A stretch of DNA of 64,000 nucleotides, from contig JAXRKN010000039.1 of NCBI GenBank assembly GCA_038502055.1, positions 2,232,001 to 2,296,000 of the forward strand. Reading direction: 5' to 3'. Both the position numbers and the translations under genes were made by a program. Of the stretch, positions 24,225 through 38,300 are shown piece by piece. Positions within the stretch are counted from its first letter, which is position 1; the number at the start of each line of letters is the position of its first letter. This stretch comes from Tanytarsus gracilentus. Its lineage: Eukaryota; Arthropoda; Insecta; Diptera; Chironomidae. The notes beneath the pieces are model-generated. The model made no database searches. It saw only the letters and a program-made list of their open reading frames with translations, and had not been told where the DNA came from.

Positions 24225-25295
24225 TCAGTCTGCCGTGTGTCTCGTTCTTGAAAGCAACAAACCAACGAGTCTGCGATTTTTTTTACAAATAAAAAAGAAA
24301 GAAAAAAGTTCCCAAGCAAATATAAAAAGATTTGCATACAAGACGGTGTCGATCACAATAAAAGGTGAAGAATTAGAGAAAAATTTAAGTCACGATTTTT
24401 TTATTGATCGTTTATCAAAACTCTTAAAGCACACGTTGAAAAAAAATACTTTTTTTATCAATTCCGCGCGGTGGTAATCCAATAATAATAAAAAATGTTT
24501 TGTGGTGATTGAAAATTTGCATAATGGCATTATTAAAAAAAAATAATTGCAAATTTAATGAAATGCGATGAAGGAGAATAAGAAAAAGTGCTTAATTAAA
24601 TTAATAAAAAAAAAGAGTTGTATATTAAATATTTTAATTGCAATGTGCTTATCATCAATTAACGAGTAAATCGAGTAAACAAGTTTAAAGAAAAGAGTTT
24701 TGTGCGAATATACAACAACGAAAATCGAGAATGTGCGAGAGAGTTGATCTTTTGCGGTGAAGCGTTCTAGCGCAATTTATTTAGATGATGGATGTGTTTA
24801 GTGATCCGAAGGGGCTTGGAGATTAAAAATGACAAAGTAAAATTTGCAAAAAAAAATATTTCGGCATTTTTTTGGGTCACGAACAAAAAAAATTAAATCT
24901 GATCTTTTAGACGAAAATTAATTTATCAAAAATATTTTTTAAAAAAAATTAAATCATCAATCCCTGGACATTGTGTCACTAACAGCACAACATCAGATCA
25001 AAAAATATCGCTATAAAGTTGAATGCTGTTTATGATATCAACTCGCCAATCGATCGCACGCTGTTGAAAGAGAGAAGGCTTTTGCTCTTGCGCGCGCGGG
25101 AATAAATATCCAGAATATATCAGTTGGTGCTTATACATTTTAAATTATAGGCTGTTTTTTTATACATAAACATAATAATAAATTACATGTAGTGTACCGT
25201 GTAAAAGTAATAAGCATATTTATAATGCAGTAAAAATTGAATAAACGTCACAAACGATTCAACAAGCTGCGGAGAATTGAAATTGATAGTTGTTG
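24225..25295 (+). promoter_or_regulatory. Candidate promoter and non-coding first exon of the RhoGEF
   Basis: A TTCAGTC arthropod initiator sits at about 24225-24231. It is followed by about 1 kb without long open frames, and then by a strong splice donor (TGTTG|GTAAGAC) at 25295/25296. This is the arrangement expected of a 5' UTR exon spliced to the first coding exon about 10 kb downstream. It rests on motif inspection only. Confidence 0.3.
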
Positions 25296-27055
25296 GTAAG
25301 ACTTTGCCTTCTCCTCTGTCTCTGTTTTATATGCGAAATGATTTGTTTATAGAGTGATAGGATGAACTTCATATTTTTTTAAACATGTTATAATGTTGTG
25401 TTCGACCTGTTTGCATTTCCCGAATGATTCATGGATTTCTTGCTGTGTTTTTTCGTATCCAAATGGATTCGTGCTAAAGTTATGTTCATTTGCTTTGTGT
25501 CACTGAATATTCTTTCCTCTTTTAATTAATAACATTTGCATATTTCATTATGACACTCTCCGGTGCAATTGAACATGCAACACATTAATCAAAATCACAT
25601 GTGCGCTTCTCGTAATTGTTTTGTTCACACACGCTTGCGCTGCGATGGTGATTTATGATGATCAGTTTATTATTGAAAGAAAATCAGTTGATGGAAGAAG
25701 AAGAAGAGGTGTGATTGCGGTAATTTTCCTATGATGAACTTGCACTCACTTATCATCGATGTTTTAATTTTTTTAAATGAATAAATTTACTCTTTTGATG
25801 ATTGCTTGAAAATAGCAATATTTTATTAAAGTAAATGAAAATTTCAAGGGAACTTTTGAATTCAATATTTTTTGTGACAGATTTTTTTAATAATTTGAAA
25901 TATTTAAGTGCTTTAACCTAAAATAAAGATTTATTGCACATGCAACTTTTTTTTTCACTCAATTAATCCCTCTCACAAAATCACTCGAAATATTCAAAGT
26001 TGATCTCATAATCTCAAAATGTCAATTCTAAATTTTCAAACAGTCGCTCACTTATGAAATAACACACAAATAAAATGCATAAACAACCGATTTATGTTGA
26101 GAGCCGTAACTCAATTCCTATAATATCGTGCGAACTCTCGATGCAAGTAAGTCTGATCGACGACAAGTGATTATTGACTATAAAATTTGAAATTGTGTCG
26201 CTGATTGAAAAAAATCGTCAGTTGTTGTTTTTCAATCTTTTGTCTTACACAATTTTGCACAACACGTCTCTGATATTTTTTCATCCTTTTGTGTGTCTCT
26301 TCTCATGCACAGGCTGCGCTCTCACCAGATGTGTTAACGAGATTAAGATTTAAAATTGTGAAATGAAAAACGTCAAAAAAATGAAGTAAATTACATAATT
26401 GCCATGAAAGTGAGTATGTGTGAATGCTCATGTACCGACTCATTATGGATGATTAATTGCGCCAATGTAATAGCATGAGCATTAAGAAACAGTAGTCGCT
26501 GAACGTGTAAATAAACTGTCTCTATTTGTCACTCCTTTTTTGATTCAATTTTCAACTTCGCGAGTCGCAGCGAAAAATATTTATAAAAATAAGTAATTTG
26601 CTGCATTCCAAGTCGCGCATGAGAGTCGCGTGAAAATGAGCATATGATGCGCAACAGTGCGAGATCGATTTTCTTATGGGAGTTTTCGAAGCTTAAAAAT
26701 TAAAAATTAAAAGTTAAACTGTTCAAAATATTCCGCAAGAAAAATATCAATTGTAATGAAGTGAAGCAGGTGCACTTCATACATTCCTTGCTGCACATAT
26801 GTTCGCCATCGCATATTTTCCGATGATGCACATTCTTTTTCACGCCATGGATGTGCTCACATACACATAATCTAAAATAAATTGTTCGAATTCTTCTCGC
26901 GCGTCTCTCTCGATATATTAAATAAATTCTTTTTTGTCTTGATCGAGTTTCGAATTCTCTTATATGCTCATTGAGCTTTCATATTGAGCAGCGTGAGACT
27001 TGTTAAGCGAAAAATATTTCTTTTAAATTAAATTGTAAATTATCCACGGCTAAAA

Positions 27056-27080
27056 ATGTGTGTGTGTGTGTGTGTGTGTA
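27056..27080 (+). repeat. (TG)n microsatellite
   Basis: About eleven to twelve uninterrupted TG/GT dinucleotides lie in the non-coding region upstream of the RhoGEF. Confidence 0.9.
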
Positions 27081-30000
27081 ATTTTATTCTACATATCAAA
27101 ACCACCATAAGACCCTGTGTGTGCCAATTAATTGGACACTAAATCATTTTTTTTCTTTTTCTTGATTGCAATGTCTTGATTTAACACCGGTCACGTTTTT
27201 ATTCAGTTGCCAATAGTCCTCCGCACTGGCGCACCATGAAGTTTTAAGGCACTGAATTAATTAGATGTTGAGAAAATTGTTTAATGTCCACACACGGCGT
27301 GATATGTGAGGAATCTACCCAGTAGCCGTGTTTAACATTTTTAAGATATTTCACATTAATGACATGTCTTACACATCCAAACACCTCGGCGACTATGTCT
27401 GAGAATCATGCAAAAAAACATTTTAGAGTAATCGCCTTGATCGCCAGCTGAGCGAGACACCAATCAAAAAGACATTTAAAATTATAAATTACAAGATTTT
27501 CTGTTCATTTCGCGGTGGAATTTATAAGAAATGATGCTTAAGTAGCTTTTATATTTTTTTCCCATTGATTAACCCACGCAAATTTAATTTATGAGTGTTT
27601 TCTTTAAAGAAAAAGTGCAAAAATCAATTTTTTAAAATCTTTGCAATATTTCATGCGTCAAATGAATTTATTGTTGTAATTTTTTTTAAAATCATAAATT
27701 TTAGTTAATTCTTAAAATTATGAGGAGCTAAAATTAAAACGGGAAAAATAATTTTATTTAAATTCTTTATAGAAATTTTAATGATCTCTGCAATAAAATT
27801 GAGTATCAAGAAGTGGTTTAATCGATTTTAATATTTTTTAAAATGAGAAAAGACAGTTATCACCATGCAGTCACAGTAGGATTCACTGGTCAATCAACAG
27901 CAATATAATTTCACTTAATTTACATGCGACTCTAACACCTTAAAGCAGTTCAACATTTTGTTTCATATTTTTTTACCGTTCCCCCTTCCAATAAACGAGG
28001 AGATACCCGTTTAAACATGCACTATATGCACGCATGAAAGGAAATTTAAAACTTGAAACCGCAATTGCGAGTATTGGATTTAAAAAGCATCTCAGAAAGA
28101 TGTAAAGTGAGTAAAAATTATGAAGAGAATGACAATGATTGAAGAAAAATCGTTCGAGTGTAAAAAATCACCTCATTTATTGGTCGGTTAACAAGCGAGT
28201 CAGTAAATGATCGCGGATAGAATACTAAAAATATCTCACATTGTAAGCGTGTACACGTTTTGTATTTGTGCGAGTGATATCAGGCTCAGGGTGACGATTA
28301 AAGTGCATCAAAAATGCGCAATGAATATTTATTGCCACGATCAAAACGGAAAATTTGCATACACGCAGACAGACGACGTGAGATGATGATAGCGTGGACT
28401 GAAGACGACAACGACCGCTCCGGCGATGAGATGAGAAATAAACAGAAGTGTTAAACATTTCATAATAAATATTTTTCAGAAAACGTTTCCCAAAGGCATT
28501 AAAATGATTTTCTTCTTCTTGATCGCTCTTACTTACTTTTTATGACATTCCCAATCACGTTTCATTTCGTCTTCTGACTTCTTTCGAGGTACACTTCTGA
28601 GAACAAAATTCATTATGGGATTTAATTTAAATTGCGTCACAAATTAATTTTTTTTAAATTTATTAAAACTAAATTTAATCAAGATTTAAAATTTAAAATT
28701 TTTCGTGACGTAATTTATAAATTCACCCCCTCTAAAGAAAGACATTCGGTATTGCATTTATGAAAATTATTTTCTCCTCTCTTCATGACTAATTGTTCCG
28801 ATTTTTCCAATGAACAAGAAGTGGCACGTATGAGAGTAAAATTGATTGATGTTGATGTTTTTCATGCCTGGCTCAATTCAATCTCATTTTGCTCTTCATT
28901 CAAAAAAGATCAATAGCAAAAACTGAAATTGATGGAACAAAAAAATTAGAGTAAGTGCTTTAATCTTCTTGCTTTAAGAAAATTAAAATGAAAGCGAAAA
29001 TAAGTTTGTTATTCAGCAAATGAGATTAAAAATAAAATCAATGGAAGAAAATTATTTTTTTTATTTAAAAATTTGCAATCCCTTGTTAATTAAAATGCCA
29101 AGAATTTCCGCTTAATTAAGAGAAGAAAGAAATCAAATTTCAATTAGCTGCAAAAAAATCAATTCGAACAGCATAAAAAATTCACATAAATTTTTTATTA
29201 AAAAAGCAAATAACAATTTTGCAATATTTCAGCGAGAGCACACAGAGAGTTAATTACATTTCGTGTAATCCTTGTCTAGTGTCGAGTGACTCTTTTGCTC
29301 TCCCATGAGAGTATGATTGCAAAATTGAAAAAATAAAAATTTGCTTTTGCACTTTACAGTCACGATCGCATGAAAAGAGCTTTGACAACTGTTTAGGTAT
29401 AACATTCGTTCAGTAATAAACTAACGCGCAGGGAGATCGAGCAAGAGAGATTGAAAATTGTTGTAAAATCTCTGCTTTTACTGTCTAGAATGAATTAATT
29501 AGTAAAGAATGTTCTCTATTTGTGTCGAATGTGTGCAATGCCTTAAAACACGCAGTGGATTTGCAATCAGCAAAAAACCATCGCAGTCTTTTCATTTAAT
29601 TAGCAATATTTTCGCTTATCGAAGCGAATATAAATTTTCAGCGTGTACTTTTACATTTAATGGGATGCACACATTAAGAGAGAGAGAGTTCAAGGTTATG
29701 CTTAATGCAAATATCTAATTGCAGTTTATTTTATGAGCAGTTTTGAATGGATTTTCGATGTAGATTTCTTCAGAATATATCTTGAGATTACACATTCGAT
29801 TTATGAACTTTTTAAAATTTTAAAATTCACCGTGAGGTCTCGGATTATGTGAGAGATTTTGTCTAAGCATTTGCAGTCAACTTTATTAAGTATTCGCCGC
29901 TGTATTTACTTTGCCATGTTCAATATGTCATTTTTGCATTTATATGTGTCTTTCTCCCTGTTGTTGCACATTCCTGTTCACCAACATGTAAACTTAAAGG

Positions 30001-31568
30001 CATAAATTAAATTTACCTCATACCTCATGTTATAATTCTTTCCTCCTCTTTTTTGCGCGCTCAACTCATAAGTACTCGCCGTGCGCCTTTTTGTGTAACA
30101 TTGTATTATGACAATGACAGTTTTCATATATAGAGAGAGGAGAAAGATCAGAAGCAAATAATATTTAGCGATAAACTGCAACTTTACTATGAATAATCGG
30201 TGCAGCAATAATTTTTTTCTCGCTCTAAGCACTTTGAGACTCTTCGTTGAAAACTTTTATTGCCGACATGCTTTAAACAATAAAAAAATTGTAGTGATTG
30301 CTATCAAATTACTGTAGTTGAGTGTCAATGCCTCCATTATGTTATTGTTGCCTTTTAAAGAAGTGCTTGTAAAATTCTTTTTGTGATATGGTCACCAAAA
30401 AAAAATTGGATCGCGACAATGTTAAGGGGATTGTCAATCAATGACTGGTGACATTTTTTTAAAAAAATTATATTATTTTATTTCGTAATTTTTTTAGCTT
30501 TTCTCTTAAATAGTCACTGATGATCCCTAATTTGAGAATTAATCCCACCTTTTAACCCAAAAACAGAAAGAACAGTATGCCACACTTTCAAGTATTTCTT
30601 GAGATGCCAAAAACAGAGAAATGATTTTTTTATTGAGGCAAAAATGCAGCAAAGAATTGCATGCAGGAAAAAAAGAAAGAAATAGTTCCTTGTGAGTGAG
30701 AGAGAGAGAAACAAATGTTGATGGCTTTCAACTTTTAACCTTCATCAGAGTCTTTAACTGCATGTATATCTCGGGGTTTTGGGTAAAAAAAGAGGGTCAT
30801 AAATTAATGAAAAACAATCCAGGAAGTTTGCTCTTTCTTAGCCAAGCGACGACGACGATGTCATCGATATTTTTGATCTCCACAAAATGCATATATTCAC
30901 ACGAGAATTGGAAGAAAGGTCGTTCGGTAGTTTGAGATGCATGAATTTTTTTAAAAATAATTTTTTCCTCATTTAAAAAGTGAACTCACCGCAAAATGAA
31001 CATTATCGGTTGCAACAGAAGGATAACTAATTTTTATTTGTGCACATACAACATTATTTAAAATGGATATCTTACATGCGCTTGTGTGATCATTAAGCGT
31101 CTGCCTCATTCGCGCATGTGATAAATGCTCGTCATTACTTTTATATTAGATCGAAACGAGATTAATAAGTCAGTTTATATTAAGAGAGAGAGGAGAAAAA
31201 AATCACAACGCCGCAGGACTTAATTTAATTCACTTTATAATTCTTCGGTGCCTCATTAAGCGAGCAAAATTGCTTGTTATTAGCAAGTAACAATCAGATC
31301 AACATCGGCATCATTTCCACGACTGACAAGTTTGTTTGTTTTGTTTTTTCTTCCTCTTTTTGTTTCTCAATTTAATAAAATTTTCTTTTCATTTTCGCTC
31401 TCTTGTGAGTTGCTCGAGCGTGAGAGCGATCGTTGCCCAGTTCAGATGAAAGGCGTTGAAAGAAAAATAACTATGATCAGTTGGTCTTAAAGTCTCGTGA
31501 ATGATATTTCGCTGTTCTTCCAAAGATTAGCTCCGGCGGTTGGGTTTTAAAATGTTTGTGATAAAACA

Positions 31569-32230
31569 AGATGGGTCTGCAAACGGCGTTGCCATTTCCA
31601 ATAGCTCCGCTGTCTTAGATTAGTACGCCATAGTTCTAAAATATGGACATTAGTGGCACTCCTGGCCGGCCATGATGGACATTCCTCAAAAATCGTCAAT
31701 GTCAATCGATTCCTGATGCAATGACGAGTTCAACGACATACATGAAGCCATAGTTCTGAAAAATGGACATTAGTGGCACTCTTGGCCGACCATGATGGAC
31801 ATTCCTCAAAAATGAATGAATGATTGAAAAAGAATTCAACGACACCCATGAAGCCATATAAGAGAAAATTTGTTTGAAAAAGGACATTTTTGCACTCAGG
31901 GACGGTCCTTGGAGGGTCTTACCTCAAAACAAAATACTTCTTGCACAACTAGAACCAAAACCCGATCTTTAGCCACAAACCCGAGTCAAATCCGACCAGC
32001 CGTTCTTGAGATATGCCGCCCACTAAGATCGTAAGAAAGTGAGAAAGTAAGATGACTTAAATGGCTCTAACTCCTCGTAGGATCAACCGATTTCAAATCT
32101 GTTTTCGCCATTTTGGGTTTGCTAGGCCTTCATTTGGTTAATTTTGATGTTGCACAAAGTAATGTCTTGGCACTAGGGGTCAAAAACTGGTTTTTGAGAA
32201 ATCCAAAATTAATATATAGCGGAGCTATAA
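31569..32230 (+). repeat. Interspersed repeat element, copy 2, with tandem core
   Basis: A second, shorter copy (662 bp) of the element at 22232, in the same orientation. Head, core and tail match. The landmark ATTAGTGGCA occurs at about 31649 and 31769 (120-bp spacing), and a decayed third unit starts near 31880. A clear subterminal motif AATAGCTCCGCTGTC occurs about 30 bp from the head. It is the inverse complement of part of the tail hairpin TATAGC-GGA-GCTATA (about 32215-32229). The sequence flanking each end differs from copy 1 exactly outside AGATGGG and GCTATAA, which defines the element's ends. I see no target-site duplication and no ORF. Confidence 0.85.
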
Positions 32231-35200
32231 AATTAAATTTATGATTTTTGTTATTAAAAGTTATGACTCGTGGTATTTTTATTAATATTTTAATTAGTGA
32301 AGAAAATTTAATTTTGCAAAATTTTGTGAGTTATAAAATTAAAGCAAAAATGTTTAAAATTATTTAACAGTTAAAATTTTAAAATTATTTTTTTTATAAA
32401 ATTTTCTTGAATTCGAAATTATTTTTTAAAATTATTCAAAATGTAAAAAATGCCCCAAAATTTTAAATCGAACCCCACTTAATTGTTTCGTGATTCAATT
32501 CTCAAGTTTCTTCTATCTCGCACTCGCAACAGCATCTCGAGTTTTATCTATCCAGTGGTAAATGCATATTTAGCGCATATTGTCACTAAATAATCAATTA
32601 ATGATTTGTCATGTGGTGTGTGATTGTGAACACACAAAGTGCAATCGAATATCACTCTTTTAAGTAGCCATTATTATAATGTGTGTGTCTGCAAGCTTAA
32701 CTTACCTACCTACACGCTTATTATACTGTTGCATTAATGTCTACCAATAACTTAAGTCTGCTCGAATCTATCTTGTATCTTATCTTATTGTCGTTTAGCT
32801 CGAGAACGGAGTGAGAGAAAGAGAGAGAAAAAGTGAGTAGGTGAAGCCTAATAGAAACTTCATGTTCACTAATAGCATCAAAGCACACGTCGCTAAAATA
32901 ATCTTTTCAATAGCCGGTCGCGTTGACGATTGTCGGTAGAATGGCTTGAAAGAAGTTGCGAATGAGGGACGGGACACTCTAATGTTGAGTTCTCGAATTG
33001 TTTAAAAATTCATAAGAAATTTTTTGCTTTACTTTTTTTAAATCACGTTTCCACCCCTCAGCTAAGTAAAAGAGAGCGGAAATTTATGAGTACGCAATGG
33101 TTCAATGGGGTTTGACTCTAATAAGTGTATAATAATATCTCTCGCGTTCAATAATAATTGGAAGAAAATAAAAATAAGAAGAAGAAAACAGAAGTGTAAA
33201 AAATCTCATACTCATGGCTTTGGAAATATATGTGACTTATAACTTATAACAAGATCGCTGCTGTTGTGCTGCTGCTGCCTCTTTCTTCTTCATCTTCTCA
33301 TTTATTGTTGGCCCCCGAGGCATTTAAATATATTTAAAATTGCCTCAAAATACTTAACACTCACTCGCTGATGATCATGACTTAACAGTTTTTACCTTCT
33401 TCGTCTCTCTCTCTCTCTCCTTTAAATGCTCATAAACAGATTTTTTTGAGAAGCATAATAAAATGCAAATTGAATAAGAAGATTTTAAACTTGTTTGGTA
33501 TGCGCTTGTTAAAGCTATGTTTTTATACTTCACCATATAAATATGTTTTCTGCAGTCTAGTTTGAATATTTCACATACATTCATTTTTTATGGAATTTAT
33601 GAGATGAATTTAAATTTATCATTCAAATCTATAAAATATTTAATTTAAAAATAAATCAATTAAACATTTTTTAGAAATAAATCAACCATAAAGTCCCCGC
33701 AAGGATGTCTATTACCGTTCTTGTTATTGTGCATATTTGTATCCATTATCATTTCGTGTGTGAGCATTCAGTGTTCTCTCCCCAAAGGCTAAACTTTCAT
33801 TTCTTTTCTTTAAAAAAAATAAACTTCCACCACATTCATTAAGTGCTCGCAATTGCAATTCGCAAATGAGATGAAGCTAATCAATTTTTTTATCCTCTTA
33901 AGCGCTTCGTTTAAATCATTATTATGCTTTCATTGCATTGATCGGATTGGCATTAGGCTCAATTGGGGAAGCTTGTTGAGCAAAAGAGAGACATAAAAAT
34001 TATTAAATTGCTTAATTATGGCAAAAAATAAATTAGCAAATTGAGGCTGATCGTAAATTTCAACAAAAAAAGCTTTTAATTTAATTTTCTTAAACGTGAC
34101 AAATTTTTTAAAAAATCCTTAAGTCGTTCACAAGAAGTAAAAGCAACAGCCGACGTGTGTCCAATTAATCATGATTATATTTGTGGAATTTCAAGCTGTT
34201 GTAATCTCTCTCAAAATAACAATTCGCCAGCTACCACGTTGTGTATATGTGTTCCTCCAAAAACTTTGTCTCTTCTCAATAATTAATTGATTTTTATCAA
34301 TTGACACGGGTTTTTGTGGTTGCCAGGTGAATCTGGCTAGCCATCGTGACTCTCGCCAAAGTATTTTTGCATCAATTTATTTATAAACATTCCTTTTTAC
34401 TTCTGATTCATCTCTCGCAGGAAAAAAAATCGGCGAACGTACTTAAGTGAACAAGAGAAAAATGGTTTTTTCAGAGTTGTCAAATTTTTCATAGAAAAGT
34501 TTCTTGAGATGCAGGATAATTTTTGGAAAATGAGTAAATTTTAAGCTCAAATAATAAAGATTTTATCATTAAGAAAAATTGAGTGAAGACATTGGTAGCT
34601 TATGGTTGATTTATTGAATCTCCTTCAATTTCATCGCGCGCACAGAAGAGCTTATCAAACACTTTAAAAGAGAGAGAAAAAATTCAAACATATTTTTTTT
34701 GCTTTGTAAATCATACATTGAAATAAGTTGTCTGCCTCCTTGACGTCGTCGATGAAAAATCATGGACAGGAAAATTACTGAAATTATCTTATTGAAGAAT
34801 TACGTGCTGCAGTAATAAAACGAAAGTATACACACTCACTTTGATAATATCAAATCATCAATCACTCAAATATGTCGTGTAATCTCTTTCTTTGCTGAAT
34901 ATAATGAAAAGGCGGATTACTGCATCTTGATAAATAAACAAACAAAGTGCTTGTGACTGATGATGCAGTTTTTATAAACTGTTTGTGGAAGAAATATAAA
35001 AATTAAATCTCTTTATCACGCGATGCAAATAATAGTAAAGTCATCATCAACTAGCGATTTGTAGAGTGAAGTAGGCCAAGTGATGGCAACTTTTTTTTTT
35101 AAATCTGGTCAATTTTTAATCAAAAAGTAAAAAATTTACACCCCTTGCAAAACTGATCATACATTACGTACACAAAAAAAATCACTATGATTATTTGTTT

Positions 35201-35331
35201 AAAAGAAATAATTTTTTCTGACTTTGAAATTTTTTCTCTTTTTTCCCGCCAGTTAAATTTCAGATATGCGTCGAACATGGTCGACTGACGTAGCTTTGCA
35301 ATATTTTCTAACCTAACAGCAGGCGAATATC

Positions 35332-38300
35332 ATGAAGAAGATTCAAAGGATCGAAGCAGGTCAGTGATTATTGGACTGTGAACATTAAAATTTCTTTATC
35401 GATCAATTTTGCATTTATAAATGCAGGAGATGATCAATCAGAAGTTAAGTCAACTTCATTAATCATGTCGCCCTCATCAAAGTCATCTGCCGTGACGAGT
35501 AAGAAATTCCTCTGTGGCGATGATGAATGCTGCAGTTGTTGCATTACATCAACGACTTCCACTAATAACAACAACGTTGCCGATAAAAATCATTTGCACT
35601 TGTCAACGATATTAGGTGAGGACGTTAAAATTTCTTTTTAAATCCCTCGCGAGAGAAAAGTTTAAAAAAAAATTAATAAGTGTGAGGATAGAGAGGCGTG
35701 AAAAGTCAGGGTTGTTGAAATAATTTTTAAATATCCTAGAATTTAAAAAAAAATGCAAAAAAAAGGATTAACCAAATTAATTTTTTCAAGAAATTTAGGA
35801 TTCGAACCTTCATCAAATGTTTAATTTTGGAAATTTCATTACAAGTTTTAAAAAATCATCATCGATTCGATTCCTTAAAAAAATTAATTAAATGCAATTC
35901 CACAGCCGCACTTTTCTATCTTGCGCTCTCGTACGTCTTTGACTGAAAATTTATCTGTGAGCACAAATAAAAAGTGAGACGATCATATTAAAATTCCTCC
36001 ATGAAAAATATCTCGTGCTCGCATTTTCATGCAATAAGAAGAAAATTTCCTTCATCGTCTCACGAATATTCATAAGCGTGTTCGTATGTATGCAAAAGAA
36101 AATGATCATTTTTCGGTGAATATACAAAGAAATCTCTCGATCTTGCTCTCGCACTCACTCTCTGCTATAGCATGCATGATATTATAATGGCGAGAGAGTA
36201 AAACATTTACAAAATATATCTTGACTTTTTCTTTTCTTTTTTTTGCAGCTAAGAATAGAACATCATCATCTCCCTCATTTCTACAGCAGCAATCGAAAAT
36301 TTCATCAGTATCGTCGTCGTCAAGCTTTAAGCGAGAAGCATCGCCAACCGTTTGCTGCTATAATATTGGCAATAGTAATAATAATAATAATAATAAAAAT
36401 AATAACGGTTATAATCGATCTCAATTGGTACGCAAACAAAATAATAATGAGAAAAATTTGAGGAGAGAAAAGTTTGAAAATGCACCACCGCCACAGACGT
36501 CCGCGTCAAGTATCCCCGTGCCATTTAATTCTCGTGAAATTAGTGAAAAGAATTGTGGTGGCTATTTGAGAGATAAATTCAGAAAATTTGAAACTTCTCC
36601 TTACAATCATATTAAAAATAGACCAAATACAACAACAACAACATCATCATCATCAGCAACATTTCGAACTCATTCAGCATCAGACTCGCATGAGAGTGTT
36701 GGTGAAAATAGGAGAATATATGATGATGATAAAAATAGTAATTTCAGTACATCGCTCATAAATTGCGATGAAAGGCAGCAGTTGAAGGAGAGCGCAGTAC
36801 AAAATAATAATAATAATCTCATTAATAAAAGATGCAAATTAAAGTTTGTGAATGATAGCAACAATAATCAAGTGAAAAGTTCCTTACCAGTCGTCTGCAC
36901 TGCCAACGTTTGTGACGTAAAAGTCTCACCGTCAGTGCCAAACATTCTTAGTGATAATGACTTTAGCTACATCGACTCATCGTCAATATCTCGATCGTCG
37001 AGCACCTCGTTCAAAAGCGACGAGTTTGGAGTGAATGAAAAAAATTTGAATAATAATTTGAGAAAATATCACATACCAAAAAGAGTTACTAGAATTAGTT
37101 GTGATAGTTATAATTTAATAAGAAATAACAATCAAAGTGATGCTGATCGAACGAAAGCTTTTGAAATTCTTCAACCGTCATCGATAGTCAATCAATCAGA
37201 AGATTCGGTGAGTCAATTAGTTTATGATATCCCACGCGAGCGAGAGAGTACTTGATCTTTTTTTGATGCACAAACACACACACGTGCAATCACCACCAGC
37301 TCATTTTCGAAGATTTTTCTGTTTTTAGCGCAATTTGTGAAAGAAGAAAAATGAATATTGAATTATGAAATGACTTTGGACTTCATACTATTGCCATGTG
37401 GCTTAAGTGCGCACTAACGTTATTAAAACTTTTAATTAGATGCGAGAACGTGATTTAATAAATTTAACATCTAAAATGCGTTATAACACCTTCAGTTTCG
37501 ATACTGAAAGCGATTTAAACATGCAGAGGAAAATCTCAGATGAGGAAAAAGAAAAACAATTAAGTGAGAGAGCATGTGAATGTGTGTTGGATGATTATTT
37601 TCAAGTTAGCGCAAAAAATATTGTAAGACAAAGGAAAATGGCGTGAAAATTTCACAGCCGAGTTCAATAAATATTGATCGTTGTACCTTTTTTCATCTGT
37701 TTTCCAATGAACGCATTTTTCTCGCTAAATTTTTTTATTTTCAGGAATTTCACTATTTATTTTCAAGCCACTCATATATGCTCACGTGGTTTTTCACTCT
37801 GACTAATAATTAAGGCTAATTTTTTCACTTCCTTTAACCGCTTAACGAGAATCGTAATTACTCACAATTTCCTTTCGTGTAAAAATAATCTACAGATAGC
37901 GATGGATACACGTCGAAGAAATGCCTTACACAAATTTGGATTCGGTAGAAAAAGTTCGTCATCAGCAACGACCTCACCTGAGAGAAAAACAAGCAAAACG
38001 GAGAGACTAAAGGAACTGACGGAGAAGCTAAAAGGCAATAAGGGAGGGTCTTTTAGGTTGGCCACACCACCACCGCAGCCAACGAACTCTGCTACTCCCA
38101 CAGCACCAATTCCACCTCCTCGAAAATTAAAGAGAAACAGTCAAGATGTGAGTGGAGCTTCATCGATTGATAATCTCTCGAGTAGTTCCGAGCAACAGAA
38201 TGAATTTAGACACAGTGGAAAGTCTAAGTCTGTTGAACCAACAAGTTTACTATCTGGTCAAATTACTCGACAACTTGCGAGATTTCTTAGACCAAACACA

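Larger units (their letters stand above)
23125..35331. other. Long non-coding region, probable 5' UTR and first intron of the RhoGEF
   Basis: About 12.2 kb contain no reading frame that looks coding or that extends by splicing. Contents are AT-rich sequence with many GAGAGA-type runs, a TG microsatellite near 27060, a second repeat element at 31569-32230, and a candidate promoter plus non-coding first exon at 24225-25295. The open frames of 60-90 codons are scattered on both strands without conserved character. The region leads into the first coding exon of the RhoGEF at 35332, so most of it is best read as that gene's first intron, rich in potential regulatory sequence. Confidence 0.55.

Noticed and set aside
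35795..35830. A tRNA B-box-like GGTTCGAATCC on the minus strand
   Set aside because: No A-box at the proper distance and no pairable acceptor or anticodon stems. It lies in an AT-rich RhoGEF intron.
36221..36864. Poly-Asn/Ser stretches in the RhoGEF exon considered as non-coding trinucleotide repeats
   Set aside because: The exon keeps one open frame for 959 nt with matching phases at both splice sites, so it is coding low-complexity sequence.
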